DNA of 53,228 nucleotides from Lentisphaera araneosa HTCC2155 (GTDB taxonomy: Bacteria; Verrucomicrobiota; Lentisphaeria; Lentisphaerales; Lentisphaeraceae), in contig NZ_ABCK01000034.1 of assembly GCF_000170755.1 (NCBI RefSeq), forward strand, positions 1-53,228. The letters are read 5' to 3'. Of the stretch, positions 42,792 to 52,865 are shown piece after piece. A program made the position numbers and the translations under genes. Each line of letters begins with the position of its first letter. Positions within the stretch are counted from its first letter, which is position 1. The notes under the pieces are model-generated. The model saw only the letters and a list, made by a program, of their open reading frames with translations. It had not been told where the DNA came from and made no database searches.

Positions 42792-43802
42792 TTAGAAAGA
42801 CAAGAACATCTTAACTTTTTCTACATCTTCAATTAGATCCGCCCAATTCTGATAGCGATCATCATACTCTTTTTGCATCATACGATTCAAAATCTTAGAG
42901 AACTCAGGACTCACATTCGAGTTCAATTCATGGGCATCTGGCACCTCACCGTGAAGAACTAAGTCAATCACCTCTTCGGCATCTTCACTATGGTAGGGAA
43001 ATTGCCCCGTCACTAAATGGTAACAAGTTGCGCCTAAAGAATAAATATCTGTACGATAATCTGGATTGTATTCCCCGCTTACAATAACGGGACAAATGTA
43101 TTCAGGTGTGCCAAAAGTAATGTCAGTATCATTTTCGATAGGATGATTATAAATGTGCGCCAAGCCCCAGTCAATCAAAACGATTTTATCATCCTCTGTC
43201 GCCATGATATTGGCCGGTTTAATATCGCGATGAATCGCCCCAAACTTAGTCCAAACATGATTCAATAAATCTGCGATACGAATAATCAGATCTAGAACAT
43301 ATATTTGATCTAAAGCACCTTGTCGAAGGAGCAAGGTATCTAAACCTTCCCCCTCGACATAGTTCATTGCTAGGTAATAATAGTCATGATGTTGGTTATA
43401 GCCCGCTAAACGCGGTAAACATTCGTGCTCAAAGTGATCCATAATATAGGCTTCTTGCTCAAATAATTTGAAGGCATATTGGCTATCGACATCCGTATTG
43501 AGAATCTTCAGAGCAACGACTCTGTCTGTCTTAATAGAGTGCCCATAATAGACCTCTCCCATTGCACCTTTCGCCAACCAACCATCAATTAAGTAGGGGC
43601 CAATTTGCTCTCCAGCATGAAAAGAAGGTGATGGACAAATAATCCCAGTTTTGCAATAGGGACAAACCATACCATAACCATAATTTTCTTGCGAAACTCG
43701 CAAACGATGCAAACAGGAGTCACAATGAAATGGCATAAAAAGCCCCACGGCTTTTTCTATTGGTGACGCTCGATTATAAGATCTCTTTTTTATTTTCATC
43801 AA
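42792..43802 (-). CDS. Ser/Thr protein kinase with N-terminal zinc ribbon
   Basis: A 336-residue Hanks-type kinase. Cys27/Cys30 and Cys47/Cys50 form a zinc ribbon. The kinase has G-A-M-G-E-V-Y (79-85), Lys99, H-R-D-I-K-P-A-N (191-198) and D-W-G in place of D-F-G (211-213). There is no membrane segment and no sensor domain after the kinase core, unlike PASTA kinases. It is divergently transcribed from the MoxR operon. Substrate unknown. Confidence 0.92.
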   Translation of the reverse strand: MMKIKKRSYNRASPIEKAVGLFMPFHCDSCLHRLRVSQENYGYGMVCPYCKTGIICPSPSFHAGEQIGPYLIDGWLAKGAMGEVYYGHSIKTDRVVALKILNTDVDSQYAFKLFEQEAYIMDHFEHECLPRLAGYNQHHDYYYLAMNYVEGEGLDTLLLRQGALDQIYVLDLIIRIADLLNHVWTKFGAIHRDIKPANIMATEDDKIVLIDWGLAHIYNHPIENDTDITFGTPEYICPVIVSGEYNPDYRTDIYSLGATCYHLVTGQFPYHSEDAEEVIDLVLHGEVPDAHELNSNVSPEFSKILNRMMQKEYDDRYQNWADLIEDVEKVKMFLSF

Positions 43803-43955
43803 TTTTCCCTGCTATTGTCCGGCTTTTAATATGACTCGGGACTTTGCAATCATCAATATGAATTGTATTTTCACAGCCTCTTAGTGAATGAAATTTAAGA
43901 AAAATTCACACATTAAATTCTTAACACATAATATCATTGCAACTTTATAGCCACT

Positions 43956-44975
43956 ATGGATAATCGCGACACAGAAACACAAGATGAAATTGCTGTTGCC
44001 TCAGCTTTCATCACACCCTTAAAAAATGAAATTGCCAAAGTTATCTCTGGACAAGAAAAACTTATTGACCGACTGATCATCGGACTCATTAGCTCTGGCC
44101 ACCTCCTTGTAGAAGGTGTACCCGGACTCGCAAAAACCCTCACTATTAATACTATGGCACAAGCTATTACCGCCGATGCCAGCCGCTTACAGTTCACACC
44201 CGATCTTCTTCCAGCTGATATTGTTGGCACATCCATCTATGATCCTCGCGAACATAGCTTCTCTATTAAAAAGGGGCCCATCTTTGCCAACCTCGTACTT
44301 GCCGACGAAATCAACCGCGCGCCCGCTAAAGTTCAATCTGCCTTACTTGAGTGTATGCAAGAAAAACAAGTCACTATCGGAGACAAAAGCTTTCAACTCC
44401 CCGAAACTTTTATGGTTATGGCCACTCAAAACCCACTTGATCAAGAAGGTACTTATCCACTTCCCGAAGCTCAAATGGACCGCTTCATGATGAAAGTTTT
44501 GGTTGACTATCCCGATAGACAAAATGAGCTCAATATCTTGAAAAATATGGCGACACCTAATGTTAGGTTCAAAGCTGAAGCCGTTTGCAGCACCGATGAT
44601 ATTTTGCGCGCTCGCACCATGCTCGACAAAGTTTTTATCGACGAAAGCCTCCAAGAATATATTGTTGATATCATTATGGCCACTCGCCCAGGCATGAGCG
44701 ACCAACTCTCTAGCCGTCAACAACAAGCAAATCTCAAGTCACTACCCGATTTAGTTGCTTGCGGTGCTTCTCCTCGTGCGACTTTGAGCTTGACTCTCGC
44801 CGCAAAAACTCATGCTTTTTGCCAAGGTCGCAATTATATCCTCCCCGACGATATCCTCAGCTTAGCGCCAGATGTTCTCCGTCACCGCGTTATCCCTTCA
44901 TACGAAGCGGAAGCCGAAGGCCTTAGTAGCGACAAGCTTATTCAACTCATCCTCAGCGAACTACGTGCACCCTAG
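43956..44975 (+). CDS. MoxR-family AAA+ ATPase
   Basis: A 339-residue AAA+ protein: Walker A G-V-P-G-L-A-K-T (54-61), Walker B L-V-L-A-D-E-I-N-R-A-P (113-123), sensor M-A-T-Q-N-P-L-D-Q-E-G-T-Y-P-L-P-E-A. It is first in a conserved operon with DUF58 and VWA proteins. MoxR proteins are thought to act as chaperones with VWA partners; in other bacteria the Bat/MoxR system supports envelope or oxidative stress tolerance. Confidence 0.95.
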   Translation: MDNRDTETQDEIAVASAFITPLKNEIAKVISGQEKLIDRLIIGLISSGHLLVEGVPGLAKTLTINTMAQAITADASRLQFTPDLLPADIVGTSIYDPREHSFSIKKGPIFANLVLADEINRAPAKVQSALLECMQEKQVTIGDKSFQLPETFMVMATQNPLDQEGTYPLPEAQMDRFMMKVLVDYPDRQNELNILKNMATPNVRFKAEAVCSTDDILRARTMLDKVFIDESLQEYIVDIIMATRPGMSDQLSSRQQQANLKSLPDLVACGASPRATLSLTLAAKTHAFCQGRNYILPDDILSLAPDVLRHRVIPSYEAEAEGLSSDKLIQLILSELRAP

Positions 44976-44977
44976 AA

Positions 44978-45844
44978 ATGTTTAATCCACGCGAACTCAT
45001 TTCCGCCGTAAAAAAACTGGAAATCAAAACGCGAAAAAACGTTGATGAACTCACTGGCGGAGCTTACCATTCAGTCTTCAAAGGTCGTGGCATGGAATTT
45101 TGCGATGTCCGCGAATATTCCCCTGGTGACGACGTGCGTACAATTGACTGGAATGTCACTGCACGTGCTGGGCACCCCTACGTCAAACAATTCACTGAGG
45201 AACGTGAACTAACGATTAATATACTTGTGGATATTTCTGCCTCTGCTGACTTTGGCGGTAATAAAACTCGTATGCAAAACGCCATCGAAATTGCCATGCT
45301 TATTGCTTTTAGCGCCATTCGCAATCGCGACCGTGTGGGCCTCATGCTCCATAGTGATGAAGAAGAATTGCATTTGCGCGCCAAAAGAGGCAAGCAACAT
45401 ATTTTGCGATTAGCGCGAGAGCTGATTGTTCACCAACGCAAACGTGCCAGAACCAATATTAAACAGCTTTTAGACCGTTTCATGCAGTCGCAAAAGAAAA
45501 AATCTGTCGTCTTTTTAATCTCTGATCTAATGGATCCAAAAGACTTCCAAAAGAGTCTTCGCGCCGTTGGTAAAAAACACGACCTAATTGTCATTAATAT
45601 TCTCGATGAGTTCGAAATCAATATCCCAAAACGCCTGCCTCCACTCTTGATGCAGGATGCAGAAACGGGTTTACTCGACTTCTTTAAGCCCAACGCTAAA
45701 ATCCATGCAGCTGCCGAAAAATTTATTGAACGCAATAAAAAGGCCTGCGTTGAAGCCGGCGCGGATTGGATGCTCTTGAAAAATACTAGCGACCCAACGA
45801 CAGAGCTTATGAAATTCTTTGGCCGCAGGAATCAACGCAGATGA
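44978..45844 (+). CDS. DUF58 / VWA-like protein
   Basis: A 288-residue cytosolic protein with the DUF58 core F-K-G-R-G-M-E-F-C-D-V-R-E-Y-S-P-G-D-D-V-R-T-I-D-W-N and a VWA-like I-L-V-D-I-S-A-S-A segment. It starts 2 bp after moxR and overlaps the next gene by four bases. It is the usual direct partner of MoxR; molecular function is uncertain. Confidence 0.93.
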   Translation: MFNPRELISAVKKLEIKTRKNVDELTGGAYHSVFKGRGMEFCDVREYSPGDDVRTIDWNVTARAGHPYVKQFTEERELTINILVDISASADFGGNKTRMQNAIEIAMLIAFSAIRNRDRVGLMLHSDEEELHLRAKRGKQHILRLARELIVHQRKRARTNIKQLLDRFMQSQKKKSVVFLISDLMDPKDFQKSLRAVGKKHDLIVINILDEFEINIPKRLPPLLMQDAETGLLDFFKPNAKIHAAAEKFIERNKKACVEAGADWMLLKNTSDPTTELMKFFGRRNQRR

Positions 45845-46731
45845 AAAAGCTTGGCCTCATCACTTTAATCACCCTCTGTGTCGCTCTGGTCACAACGTCC
45901 TTGTTTTATTGGATTAAATGGCAAAGCAAATTACAAGTCAGAGTGATCTCGACTGAAATAAATCAAAGCACTTACAAAATTGGCGAAGCTATTCATTTTC
46001 AAAGCAGCTTGAACATCCCTTTCCAATGTAGTTATGAACTAGAAGCTTATGAATTAGAAGACGGCCTCAAAGAGCATCATTCGGGAAGCTATTTTACACG
46101 AAAAAACCTCAATAGCGTCATTCTTCACGAAAGCCTTTTTGCTACCAAGGCAGGGGAATACAAAAATAATCAGCGCACAGTGCATATCAATAGCTCAAAA
46201 GGCCTGCAAACAGTTCAAATTACCTACCCCACCTTAAATGTGCAGCAAAGAGAATTTGCCCCCGAAAGAAACGTACAATCATTTGGCGACATCACCCTTA
46301 GCTCTCCCAAAAGTCATATCTCTAGCTCCACAGCCCTTGCTATCATTCTCTCAAGTAGCCTTATACTGACTTTAATAATCCTCAAAAAACTTCCTTCAAA
46401 AGAGCCCTCTATTACAGAAAAATTCATTACTAAGATGCAACAAATTCTCGATTATAAGGAATGTGCAACACCCGCGCCACTGATGACCATTCAAGATGAA
46501 ACACGCTTCTTACTATCCAAACTCTATCACGAAAATTTTCTTCATGCTAACATTGAGGATTCTCCTTGGGATGAACTCAGCGAAAACGATTCCAGTCTCT
46601 TTCGCCCTTACTTGGAGCGTATTTTCAAAGCGAGATTCCACCAGCAAACAATTCCAAAAGACGAATTCCAAAATATGGTCAAGGAACTCATTATCTGGGC
46701 TCAAAACCTTAAGATCAAGGATAGCAAATGA
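45841..46731 (+). CDS. Membrane protein of the MoxR/Bat operon (DUF4381-like position)
   Basis: A 296-residue protein with an N-terminal membrane anchor (about 5-24), a periplasmic beta-rich part, a second helix near 162-182, and a C-terminal cytosolic helical domain. It has no motif I can name. In comparable operons a DUF4381-type protein stands here, between DUF58 and the first VWA protein. It overlaps both neighbours by four bases. Confidence 0.65.
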   Translation: MKKLGLITLITLCVALVTTSLFYWIKWQSKLQVRVISTEINQSTYKIGEAIHFQSSLNIPFQCSYELEAYELEDGLKEHHSGSYFTRKNLNSVILHESLFATKAGEYKNNQRTVHINSSKGLQTVQITYPTLNVQQREFAPERNVQSFGDITLSSPKSHISSSTALAIILSSSLILTLIILKKLPSKEPSITEKFITKMQQILDYKECATPAPLMTIQDETRFLLSKLYHENFLHANIEDSPWDELSENDSSLFRPYLERIFKARFHQQTIPKDEFQNMVKELIIWAQNLKIKDSK

Positions 46732-47774
46732 CTTTTCAATATCCTTGGCTCTTACTTTTACTGCTTGTGCTCATTCCACTTTTCTGGAGGCAACTGCACA
46801 TCAAACCACCTGCCGTTAAAGTCTCATCACTCCCTCATTTCACAGGAAAAACCGGCAGTGACCATCGCCCTTTTTCACGCTTCCTCATACCCATCTTTTT
46901 TGAATTTTTAGCACTCAGTCTGATGATCTTTGCTTTAGCCCGCCCACGAACAGGAGAAGAGAACTCGTATAGCTACAAAGACAGCGTCGACATCGTCTTT
47001 TCCTTAGATATCTCTGGCAGCATGAGTTCCTATGATCAACCCGAAGACCTCGCCGTCAATCGACGTGTCATTGCTGAAGCCATCAACAATAAAGAATTAC
47101 ACCCACGCCTGCATTACGCAAAAAAATCCATCGCAGATTTTATTGACAAACGCAAATCCGATCGTCTTGGCCTCGTAGTTTTTGGTGCCGAAGCCTATAG
47201 TGTCTGTCCACCGACAAACGACCATGAATACTTGCAGAATCGACTTAAAGAAATCAGCACCGAATACTTAGGCGACTACAATCGTCAAACGAATATTACT
47301 GCAGCCATCAGTGGCGGACTCGCGCGCTTAAGGAAATCTAAAGCACCCAAAAAGATTATCATCTTGGTAACGGATGGCAGCCATACTGCCAACTCAAACC
47401 TCACTCCGCGAATGGCCGCCAAAGCCGCCGCCAAATCAGACGCCGTGATTTACACCATTGGCGTCGGCAACGAAGTCGCGTGGAACGTAGAAAACTTCTT
47501 TGGCTCCTCGCGCCTCAACGCGAGCAACTCCGATTTTGACGAAGAATTACTCAAAGAAATTGCCGAAAAAACTGGCGGTCTTTATTTTTCGGTGCGAGAA
47601 GCTGAACAAATGAAAGACGTACTCAAAAAAATTGATGCCTTAGAGAAAGTTGAGCTCAAACACTTCCATAACATCAACTATGCCGAACACTTCATGCCTT
47701 TCTTGTGGGCTTCACTATCCTGCTTACTCATCGCCACCCTCCTATCTCATTCTATCTTTATGAGGTATCCCTAA
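46728..47774 (+). CDS. VWA membrane protein, BatA-like
   Basis: A 348-residue protein: membrane helices near 5-20 and 50-70, a VWA domain with MIDAS D-I-S-G-S (94-98), V-T-D-G-S later, and a C-terminal helix near 325-345. This is the standard BatA layout. Its stop shares a base with the next start (TAATG). Confidence 0.92.
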   Translation: MTFQYPWLLLLLLVLIPLFWRQLHIKPPAVKVSSLPHFTGKTGSDHRPFSRFLIPIFFEFLALSLMIFALARPRTGEENSYSYKDSVDIVFSLDISGSMSSYDQPEDLAVNRRVIAEAINNKELHPRLHYAKKSIADFIDKRKSDRLGLVVFGAEAYSVCPPTNDHEYLQNRLKEISTEYLGDYNRQTNITAAISGGLARLRKSKAPKKIIILVTDGSHTANSNLTPRMAAKAAAKSDAVIYTIGVGNEVAWNVENFFGSSRLNASNSDFDEELLKEIAEKTGGLYFSVREAEQMKDVLKKIDALEKVELKHFHNINYAEHFMPFLWASLSCLLIATLLSHSIFMRYP

Positions 47775-49639
47775 TGATCCACTTTAAAAACATCGACCTT
47801 GCACCCTACCTCATTCCTATCATTGTGTTTGCCTTTCTCTGCTTATTCTTTGGCAACAGCTACCGTCGTCGCGTCATTAAACTCCTCAAAAACGACTATG
47901 GCTTAGACTTGGTCAAAATGAGTTTACTTTCGCAAACCCGCCGCCGCCTACGCTACCTCTCGCTCCTCTTAGCTATAGGAACTCTATGCTTCTGCCTGCT
48001 TAGACCGCAGGGCAAAGAAATTTCTCAAGAAAAGGAAAGCTCCAGTCGCTCCATCCTCTTCCTTGTCGACATTTCCAAGAGTATGAATGTTCGGGATATG
48101 AATGAACAAAGTCGCCTCGAATACTCCAAGTGGTGGGCCAAAAAGCTAATGAATGACATCCCTGGCGATCGCTTTGGCCTCATCACTTTTTCACGCATTG
48201 CCAATATTGAATGCCCTTTAACTTCCGAACCCGACATGGTCTTACTCTACCTCTCCGACCTCAACAGCTCTCTGCTTCCCGGTGGCGGCACCAACATTGC
48301 CGCAGCTCTCGATCACGCCCAAAAACAATTTAAAGAAAACGAACGTGATAGTCGTGTAGTCGTGCTTTTGAGTGATGGCGAAACCGATGGAAATAAATGG
48401 CGAGAGTCTTTAGAAGCTTTACAAAAGAAGAAAATCCCGGTCAATGTCATTAGTCTTGGCGACCCCAAGCGAGAAGGCTTGGTCTTGAATGAAAAAGGCC
48501 ACCCCATTCGCAACTCAAAAGGGGATTACGTCATGAGCCTCAGTGACACGAGCACGCTCAAACAAATTGCCGACGAAACTGGCGGAACATACATCCCTTG
48601 GGATCCAGAAGACCCTTTGAATTCAGGTCACAGCACCATCGAGTCTCTCATTCGAGAACTCGAGTTTGATGAAAGCAAAAAAGAGAATGTTAAAGTACGA
48701 GATGAACTTTACTTATTCTTCCTACCCTTAGCCATCTTTTTGATCACCATTCGACTTTGGCTATCAGAATCAAAAAAGGCGAGTCAAGCTAGCCAACTCA
48801 TCAGCTTCCTCTGCATTCTATTCCTCAGTAATCAGATCAATGCTCAAGCTCAACTTCCTCCTCAGCTGCCTTCCCCACAGGCGAAGCCCAAAGTGAGTCC
48901 TGAGGAAATCAAAAAGAAAATTGACAGCATCGAATCGACTATTTCCGCTCAAGTAGATGAACTTGAAGCTTACAGACGAGCATTAGCCATCGAACAGCAA
49001 CTCCATGAACATCCCGAAGCCATTGCTGAACACCTAGAAAAGCTTTATCAAACAGCTGCGAAGCATCCTGAACTTAAAATGGCCGCACAAAGTAATCTCA
49101 ATGCCTTTAAACATAAACAAGCCCTAGCCGCCGAGCCAGGAAAACAAAGCCAAGAACTCCAAACTGTGATCGATCAGTATATTGATCTACTGAGTGACTA
49201 CCCTACGAGCACAAAGCTACAAGAAAATCTTGATTTAGCCCTGCAACAAAAACAAAAAGTTGATCAAGATCAAGAGCAGAACAAAGATCAGCAGAACAAA
49301 GATCAGCAGAACAAGGATCAACAGAACAAAGATCAACAGAACAAAGATCAACAGAACAAGGATCAGCAGAACAAGGATCAGCAGAACAAAGATCAGCAGA
49401 ACAAAGATCAACAGAACAAAGATCAACAGAACAAAAAAGTAGATCCCAACGAACAACAATCAGACGATCCGCAAAAAAGCCAGCCTAAACAGCAAGAACA
49501 AAACGAAATGACCGAAGCTGAAGCAAATGCGGCCTTTCAAGATGAACTAAAAAGGCAGCAGCAGCTCCGCGACCTCATCCGTCGCAATCGCGAACAACGC
49601 AATAAACGTCAACACTTCAACCCCGAACAGGATAAATAA
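47774..49639 (+). CDS. BatB-BatC fusion: VWA membrane protein with C-terminal repeat/TPR part
   Basis: The start at 47774 (M-I-H-F-K-N) is preferred over an upstream ATG at 47705 because it couples to the BatA stop and gives the normal BatB start. Residues 10-330 are BatB: helices near 11-27, 61-77 and 312-330, MIDAS D-I-S-K-S (99-103). Residues 336-360 look like a signal peptide ending A-Q-A-Q. The rest is BatC-like: helical TPR-type segments, then ten 15-bp repeats coding N-K-D-Q-Q (residues about 503-552) and a basic, Arg/Gln-rich tail. The total is 621 residues. Fusion of two normally separate genes is inferred from the joint. Confidence 0.85.
   Translation: MIHFKNIDLAPYLIPIIVFAFLCLFFGNSYRRRVIKLLKNDYGLDLVKMSLLSQTRRRLRYLSLLLAIGTLCFCLLRPQGKEISQEKESSSRSILFLVDISKSMNVRDMNEQSRLEYSKWWAKKLMNDIPGDRFGLITFSRIANIECPLTSEPDMVLLYLSDLNSSLLPGGGTNIAAALDHAQKQFKENERDSRVVVLLSDGETDGNKWRESLEALQKKKIPVNVISLGDPKREGLVLNEKGHPIRNSKGDYVMSLSDTSTLKQIADETGGTYIPWDPEDPLNSGHSTIESLIRELEFDESKKENVKVRDELYLFFLPLAIFLITIRLWLSESKKASQASQLISFLCILFLSNQINAQAQLPPQLPSPQAKPKVSPEEIKKKIDSIESTISAQVDELEAYRRALAIEQQLHEHPEAIAEHLEKLYQTAAKHPELKMAAQSNLNAFKHKQALAAEPGKQSQELQTVIDQYIDLLSDYPTSTKLQENLDLALQQKQKVDQDQEQNKDQQNKDQQNKDQQNKDQQNKDQQNKDQQNKDQQNKDQQNKDQQNKDQQNKKVDPNEQQSDDPQKSQPKQQEQNEMTEAEANAAFQDELKRQQQLRDLIRRNREQRNKRQHFNPEQDK
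49280..49429 (+). repeat. In-frame 15-bp minisatellite (10 units)
   Basis: Ten units of AACAARGATCARCAG code for N-K-D-Q-Q in the BatBC fusion. The unit length is a multiple of three, so copy-number change keeps the frame. Mixed A/G at two positions shows some age. Confidence 0.95.
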
Positions 49640-49641
49640 GA

Positions 49642-51858
49642 ATGAAAGCCTTCTCCCTCATTTTAATCTTATTTTCTTGCCTACTGTCCGCCGAAATTCG
49701 CCATCAGTACACGCTACCGAACAACACCGACGAACTCGGCCAACTTTACATTAACAGTAATCAAGACCTCAACCTATCGACCTTACCAAAAATTGAAGGT
49801 CTCATTTGGGGCTCCCCCTCAGTATCCAGCAACACGTCAATTATTAATGGTCGACGTTCTCATTCCAGCAGTGTCAGAATCAACTTTAAAGCTTTAAAAC
49901 CTGGTGACTTTACGATCCCAGCCTTCAAAATTTCAGGCCACGAAGTTCCCGCTATTGATTTCAAAGTGCAAGCCAGCCCCTATGACGATGCCTATTTCAT
50001 TAAAACGAAAATTGAGCACGAAGGTGACTCTCTGTATCCTGGCCAGTTCTTTCGTTTAAAAGTCGACATCTACCTTGACCAGCAATATGCCATTCAAGGC
50101 GATTTCCCAATTCCAGAACTAACTTCAGAGGGTCTTAAATTTAGAAGTTTTGCCAATCGTAGCTCACAAAACAAACATATTGAAGACTACCAACAAACTG
50201 AAACTCAATTCAATGGAAAAACTTATCACCTCATTAGCTTCAATTATGTTGTCAGTGCCCTCATTAATGGTGAGTATCTGGTGAGTACCGATCACAATTT
50301 GCGCATCATCAAGCGTTCAGGCACCCCAGGCATCAACCGTCCGATCACATTACAAAGACAAGTTTCTTTTCCAAAAATCAAAATCAAAACTCTCCCACCA
50401 GCACCAGCTGATGCCATCAATACGAGTTTAGTTGGCGACTGGTCACTCACAACTGAAATGGATAAAAAAGAAAGCAAAGTCGGAATCCCCTTTACTTTGA
50501 GTTTCAGTTTCAAGGCCAAAGATGGTGACCCCGAACGCTTTAACATTGATCAGCAAAATTTTAAATACTTTCGCTTATTGAGCGAAAATCGCGAAATCGA
50601 AGACGATTCCCTTGACTCTCTTGCAGCCACAAAAATCTTTGTTCTGGCAGCTTTAGGTAGTGACGTAAAACTGCCCGAAATGAAGTTTGCTATTTTCGAC
50701 CCCATTAAAGAGAGCTATAGGATTCTCAAAGCTCAATTCCCAACAATTAAATTTAGCGGTGAGAAATTCAAAGAAGTCAAAGCAAGCCCAAGACCCATTC
50801 GAAAAAACTCCGATGAGCAAAAACATGAATTGAATATTCTAGTGAATACGCGACTTCCCTTGATCACTAATTTGCACCCCCTGCTTTTTGTTTTGGCGAG
50901 CCTCCTCCCCCTCGCCCTCTTCTTAAAGACATATACTCACATGCAATTAAGCCCCCGTGCCCGTCAGAAGAAAAAATTACGTCAAATTCGCCGCCTACTA
51001 AAAAAATCGACCCCAGAGAAAGCGCACTTAATTTACAAGGAACACCTCATGCCCCTTCTCAAACAAATCCACTCACTTCAATTTGGTGAGGGCAATTCTC
51101 AAGTCATTCAATTAATCTCTGACGCGGAGCTTAGAAAAACGTTGACCGAGTACGAAAATCAACGCTTCCAAAAAGATAAGCTGCAATCCTTAAATGGGAA
51201 AAAACTCAGCCGCGCTTTAAAAGCCTTATCCTTCTTATTCATTCTAGCTGCCCCACTTTCAAATCAAGCTCAAACCACTGCCTTAAAGAGTAGCGAACAT
51301 TACATTAAGCTACTTGAAACCGAGCCCGAAAACATCAGCGCTACTTATCACGCTGCCTTAGCTCTAGACGAAGAAAAGAAATACGTTTTAGCCTACGCTT
51401 ATACTGAACGACTTTCGCGCATGGCTCCTCGCCTTGAAGCCAATCAAAGCTTAAAAGCTTCACTTGCAAAGAAGCTCAAAATCAAAACGAGTGAAACTCC
51501 CCGTTTTCGCCCCGATGAACTTTGGACCGTCGCCATTTATATATGGATCCTCACTTTCCTGATTCTTTGCGTCTTTCGCAAGAACTCAAAACTGCTTATC
51601 AGCGCCCTACTTACTTGTTCATTTGCGCTCGCGCTATGGAGCTACACCCTTTCTCAAAACTACTGGGCTAAGAACCAGTACACTCCTATCACCAAAGAAG
51701 CAGCTAGCTACACTTCTGTGAACAATTCGCTAAAAAGCGGCCAAGCCCAACAATTAAGTCTATATACAGCAGAGGCCTTTGCTTCACAACGCATCCTCCT
51801 GAAACTTGGTAAGCAATCCCTCTGGATCGAACGCAAAGACCTTTTCAAAATTTGGTAA
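49642..51858 (+). CDS. BatD-BatE fusion protein
   Basis: A 738-residue protein. A signal peptide (1-17) is followed by a large BatD-type beta-rich periplasmic region to about 405 and a membrane helix near 410-430. A basic cytosolic stretch follows, then a second signal-peptide-like segment (522-544, ending S-N-Q-A-Q), a TPR-like repeat (about 548-610), two helices (about 631-645, 652-668) and a C-terminal SH3-like part (L-S-L-Y-T-A...W-I-E-R). The last parts match BatE. It is predicted to anchor the MoxR/Bat complex across the inner membrane. Confidence 0.82.
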   Translation: MKAFSLILILFSCLLSAEIRHQYTLPNNTDELGQLYINSNQDLNLSTLPKIEGLIWGSPSVSSNTSIINGRRSHSSSVRINFKALKPGDFTIPAFKISGHEVPAIDFKVQASPYDDAYFIKTKIEHEGDSLYPGQFFRLKVDIYLDQQYAIQGDFPIPELTSEGLKFRSFANRSSQNKHIEDYQQTETQFNGKTYHLISFNYVVSALINGEYLVSTDHNLRIIKRSGTPGINRPITLQRQVSFPKIKIKTLPPAPADAINTSLVGDWSLTTEMDKKESKVGIPFTLSFSFKAKDGDPERFNIDQQNFKYFRLLSENREIEDDSLDSLAATKIFVLAALGSDVKLPEMKFAIFDPIKESYRILKAQFPTIKFSGEKFKEVKASPRPIRKNSDEQKHELNILVNTRLPLITNLHPLLFVLASLLPLALFLKTYTHMQLSPRARQKKKLRQIRRLLKKSTPEKAHLIYKEHLMPLLKQIHSLQFGEGNSQVIQLISDAELRKTLTEYENQRFQKDKLQSLNGKKLSRALKALSFLFILAAPLSNQAQTTALKSSEHYIKLLETEPENISATYHAALALDEEKKYVLAYAYTERLSRMAPRLEANQSLKASLAKKLKIKTSETPRFRPDELWTVAIYIWILTFLILCVFRKNSKLLISALLTCSFALALWSYTLSQNYWAKNQYTPITKEAASYTSVNNSLKSGQAQQLSLYTAEAFASQRILLKLGKQSLWIERKDLFKIW

Positions 51859-51926
51859 AGCAAGGGTTTTGATTAGATTTTTTGACGACTCAGGTCATTG
51901 TGAGTTTTTGATTTAAAATAGAACTG

Positions 51927-52865
51927 ATGATGAGCCAGCCAAAAAACCTTTATTTTCTTAAACTCCAAGATTTTCATCTCCCCCTTGCAGAGCTCGAAAG
52001 CTTAAGCTTTTTTGGTTTCGAAATTTCACCTGAGCAACGTTTCGTTTTGAGTGACCAAGGCGTCGACATCAGTGATTCCGCATTTTTTGACTGGGGCGGA
52101 AAAATTTTAATCAAAGCCGATTCTTACGAGCAATACTTAGAAGCCCTCGGAGAGGCTAAAATTAATGTTTGCGATGCTCGCATCGAAACACCTTCTGCAG
52201 GCAATCATCCCAAAGTCAAAAAAGACGTGCTCTTTGAAGTTCTTGAGCATATTGAGGGTAGCTTTGATTTAAGCCAACCAAATGAGCGCTACGCCATTTG
52301 CCGAGATCACCACTCTTGGTATTTCGTGAAGATTTTTTCTGAAAAATCCAACCGCATGTTCGAGCATAGTAAAAAACCCGCAACTTTTTCTTCTGCACTT
52401 AACGCCACGAGTGCTCGAGTTGCCGTAAATATCCTCAAGAATGCAGGTTCCGATTTCCTCGACTGTGGATGTGGCTCAGGCAGCATCACTCTAGAAGCTT
52501 GTCATTCAGGACTTAATGTTTTCGCTATTGATCGCTCTGCACATGCGGTTTCAATGACAGAGACCAATCTTAAGCATTTCAATTACACTGCAGAGCTCTA
52601 TAACAAAGAACTAAAAGACTGGAATAAAAAGCACGACTCTGCCGTCATCGACTTCCCTTATGGCTTTTCTTGCGCTCGAGACGAAGAGGAAGAACTACAA
52701 AGTCTCAGTTTACTCTTTCCACTTGTTTATCAGAGTGTATTTTTTTCATCTACAGATTTATGCCCTCAGATGGAAGCCATAGGCTATCAGATCATTAAAC
52801 ATAAAGTTATGAAGTACCCAAATGTCACAAGACACATCATCCACGCCGTCGCCGGAAGAAAATAA
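51927..52865 (+). CDS. Trm11-like SAM-dependent RNA methyltransferase
   Basis: A 312-residue protein with a poorly conserved N-terminal half (possible THUMP-like region) and a Rossmann methyltransferase: N-A-T-S-A-R-V-A-V-N-I, F-L-D-C-G-C-G-S-G-S (SAM site), A-I-D-R, and V-I-D-F-P-Y-G at the catalytic site. Trm11/TrmG10 enzymes have D-P-P-Y-G and methylate tRNA guanine-10; here the first Pro is Phe. Its end overlaps trmO by 44 bp, which supports a tRNA-modification role. Two ATG codons stand at the start; either could be used. Confidence 0.7.
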   Translation: MMSQPKNLYFLKLQDFHLPLAELESLSFFGFEISPEQRFVLSDQGVDISDSAFFDWGGKILIKADSYEQYLEALGEAKINVCDARIETPSAGNHPKVKKDVLFEVLEHIEGSFDLSQPNERYAICRDHHSWYFVKIFSEKSNRMFEHSKKPATFSSALNATSARVAVNILKNAGSDFLDCGCGSGSITLEACHSGLNVFAIDRSAHAVSMTETNLKHFNYTAELYNKELKDWNKKHDSAVIDFPYGFSCARDEEEELQSLSLLFPLVYQSVFFSSTDLCPQMEAIGYQIIKHKVMKYPNVTRHIIHAVAGRK

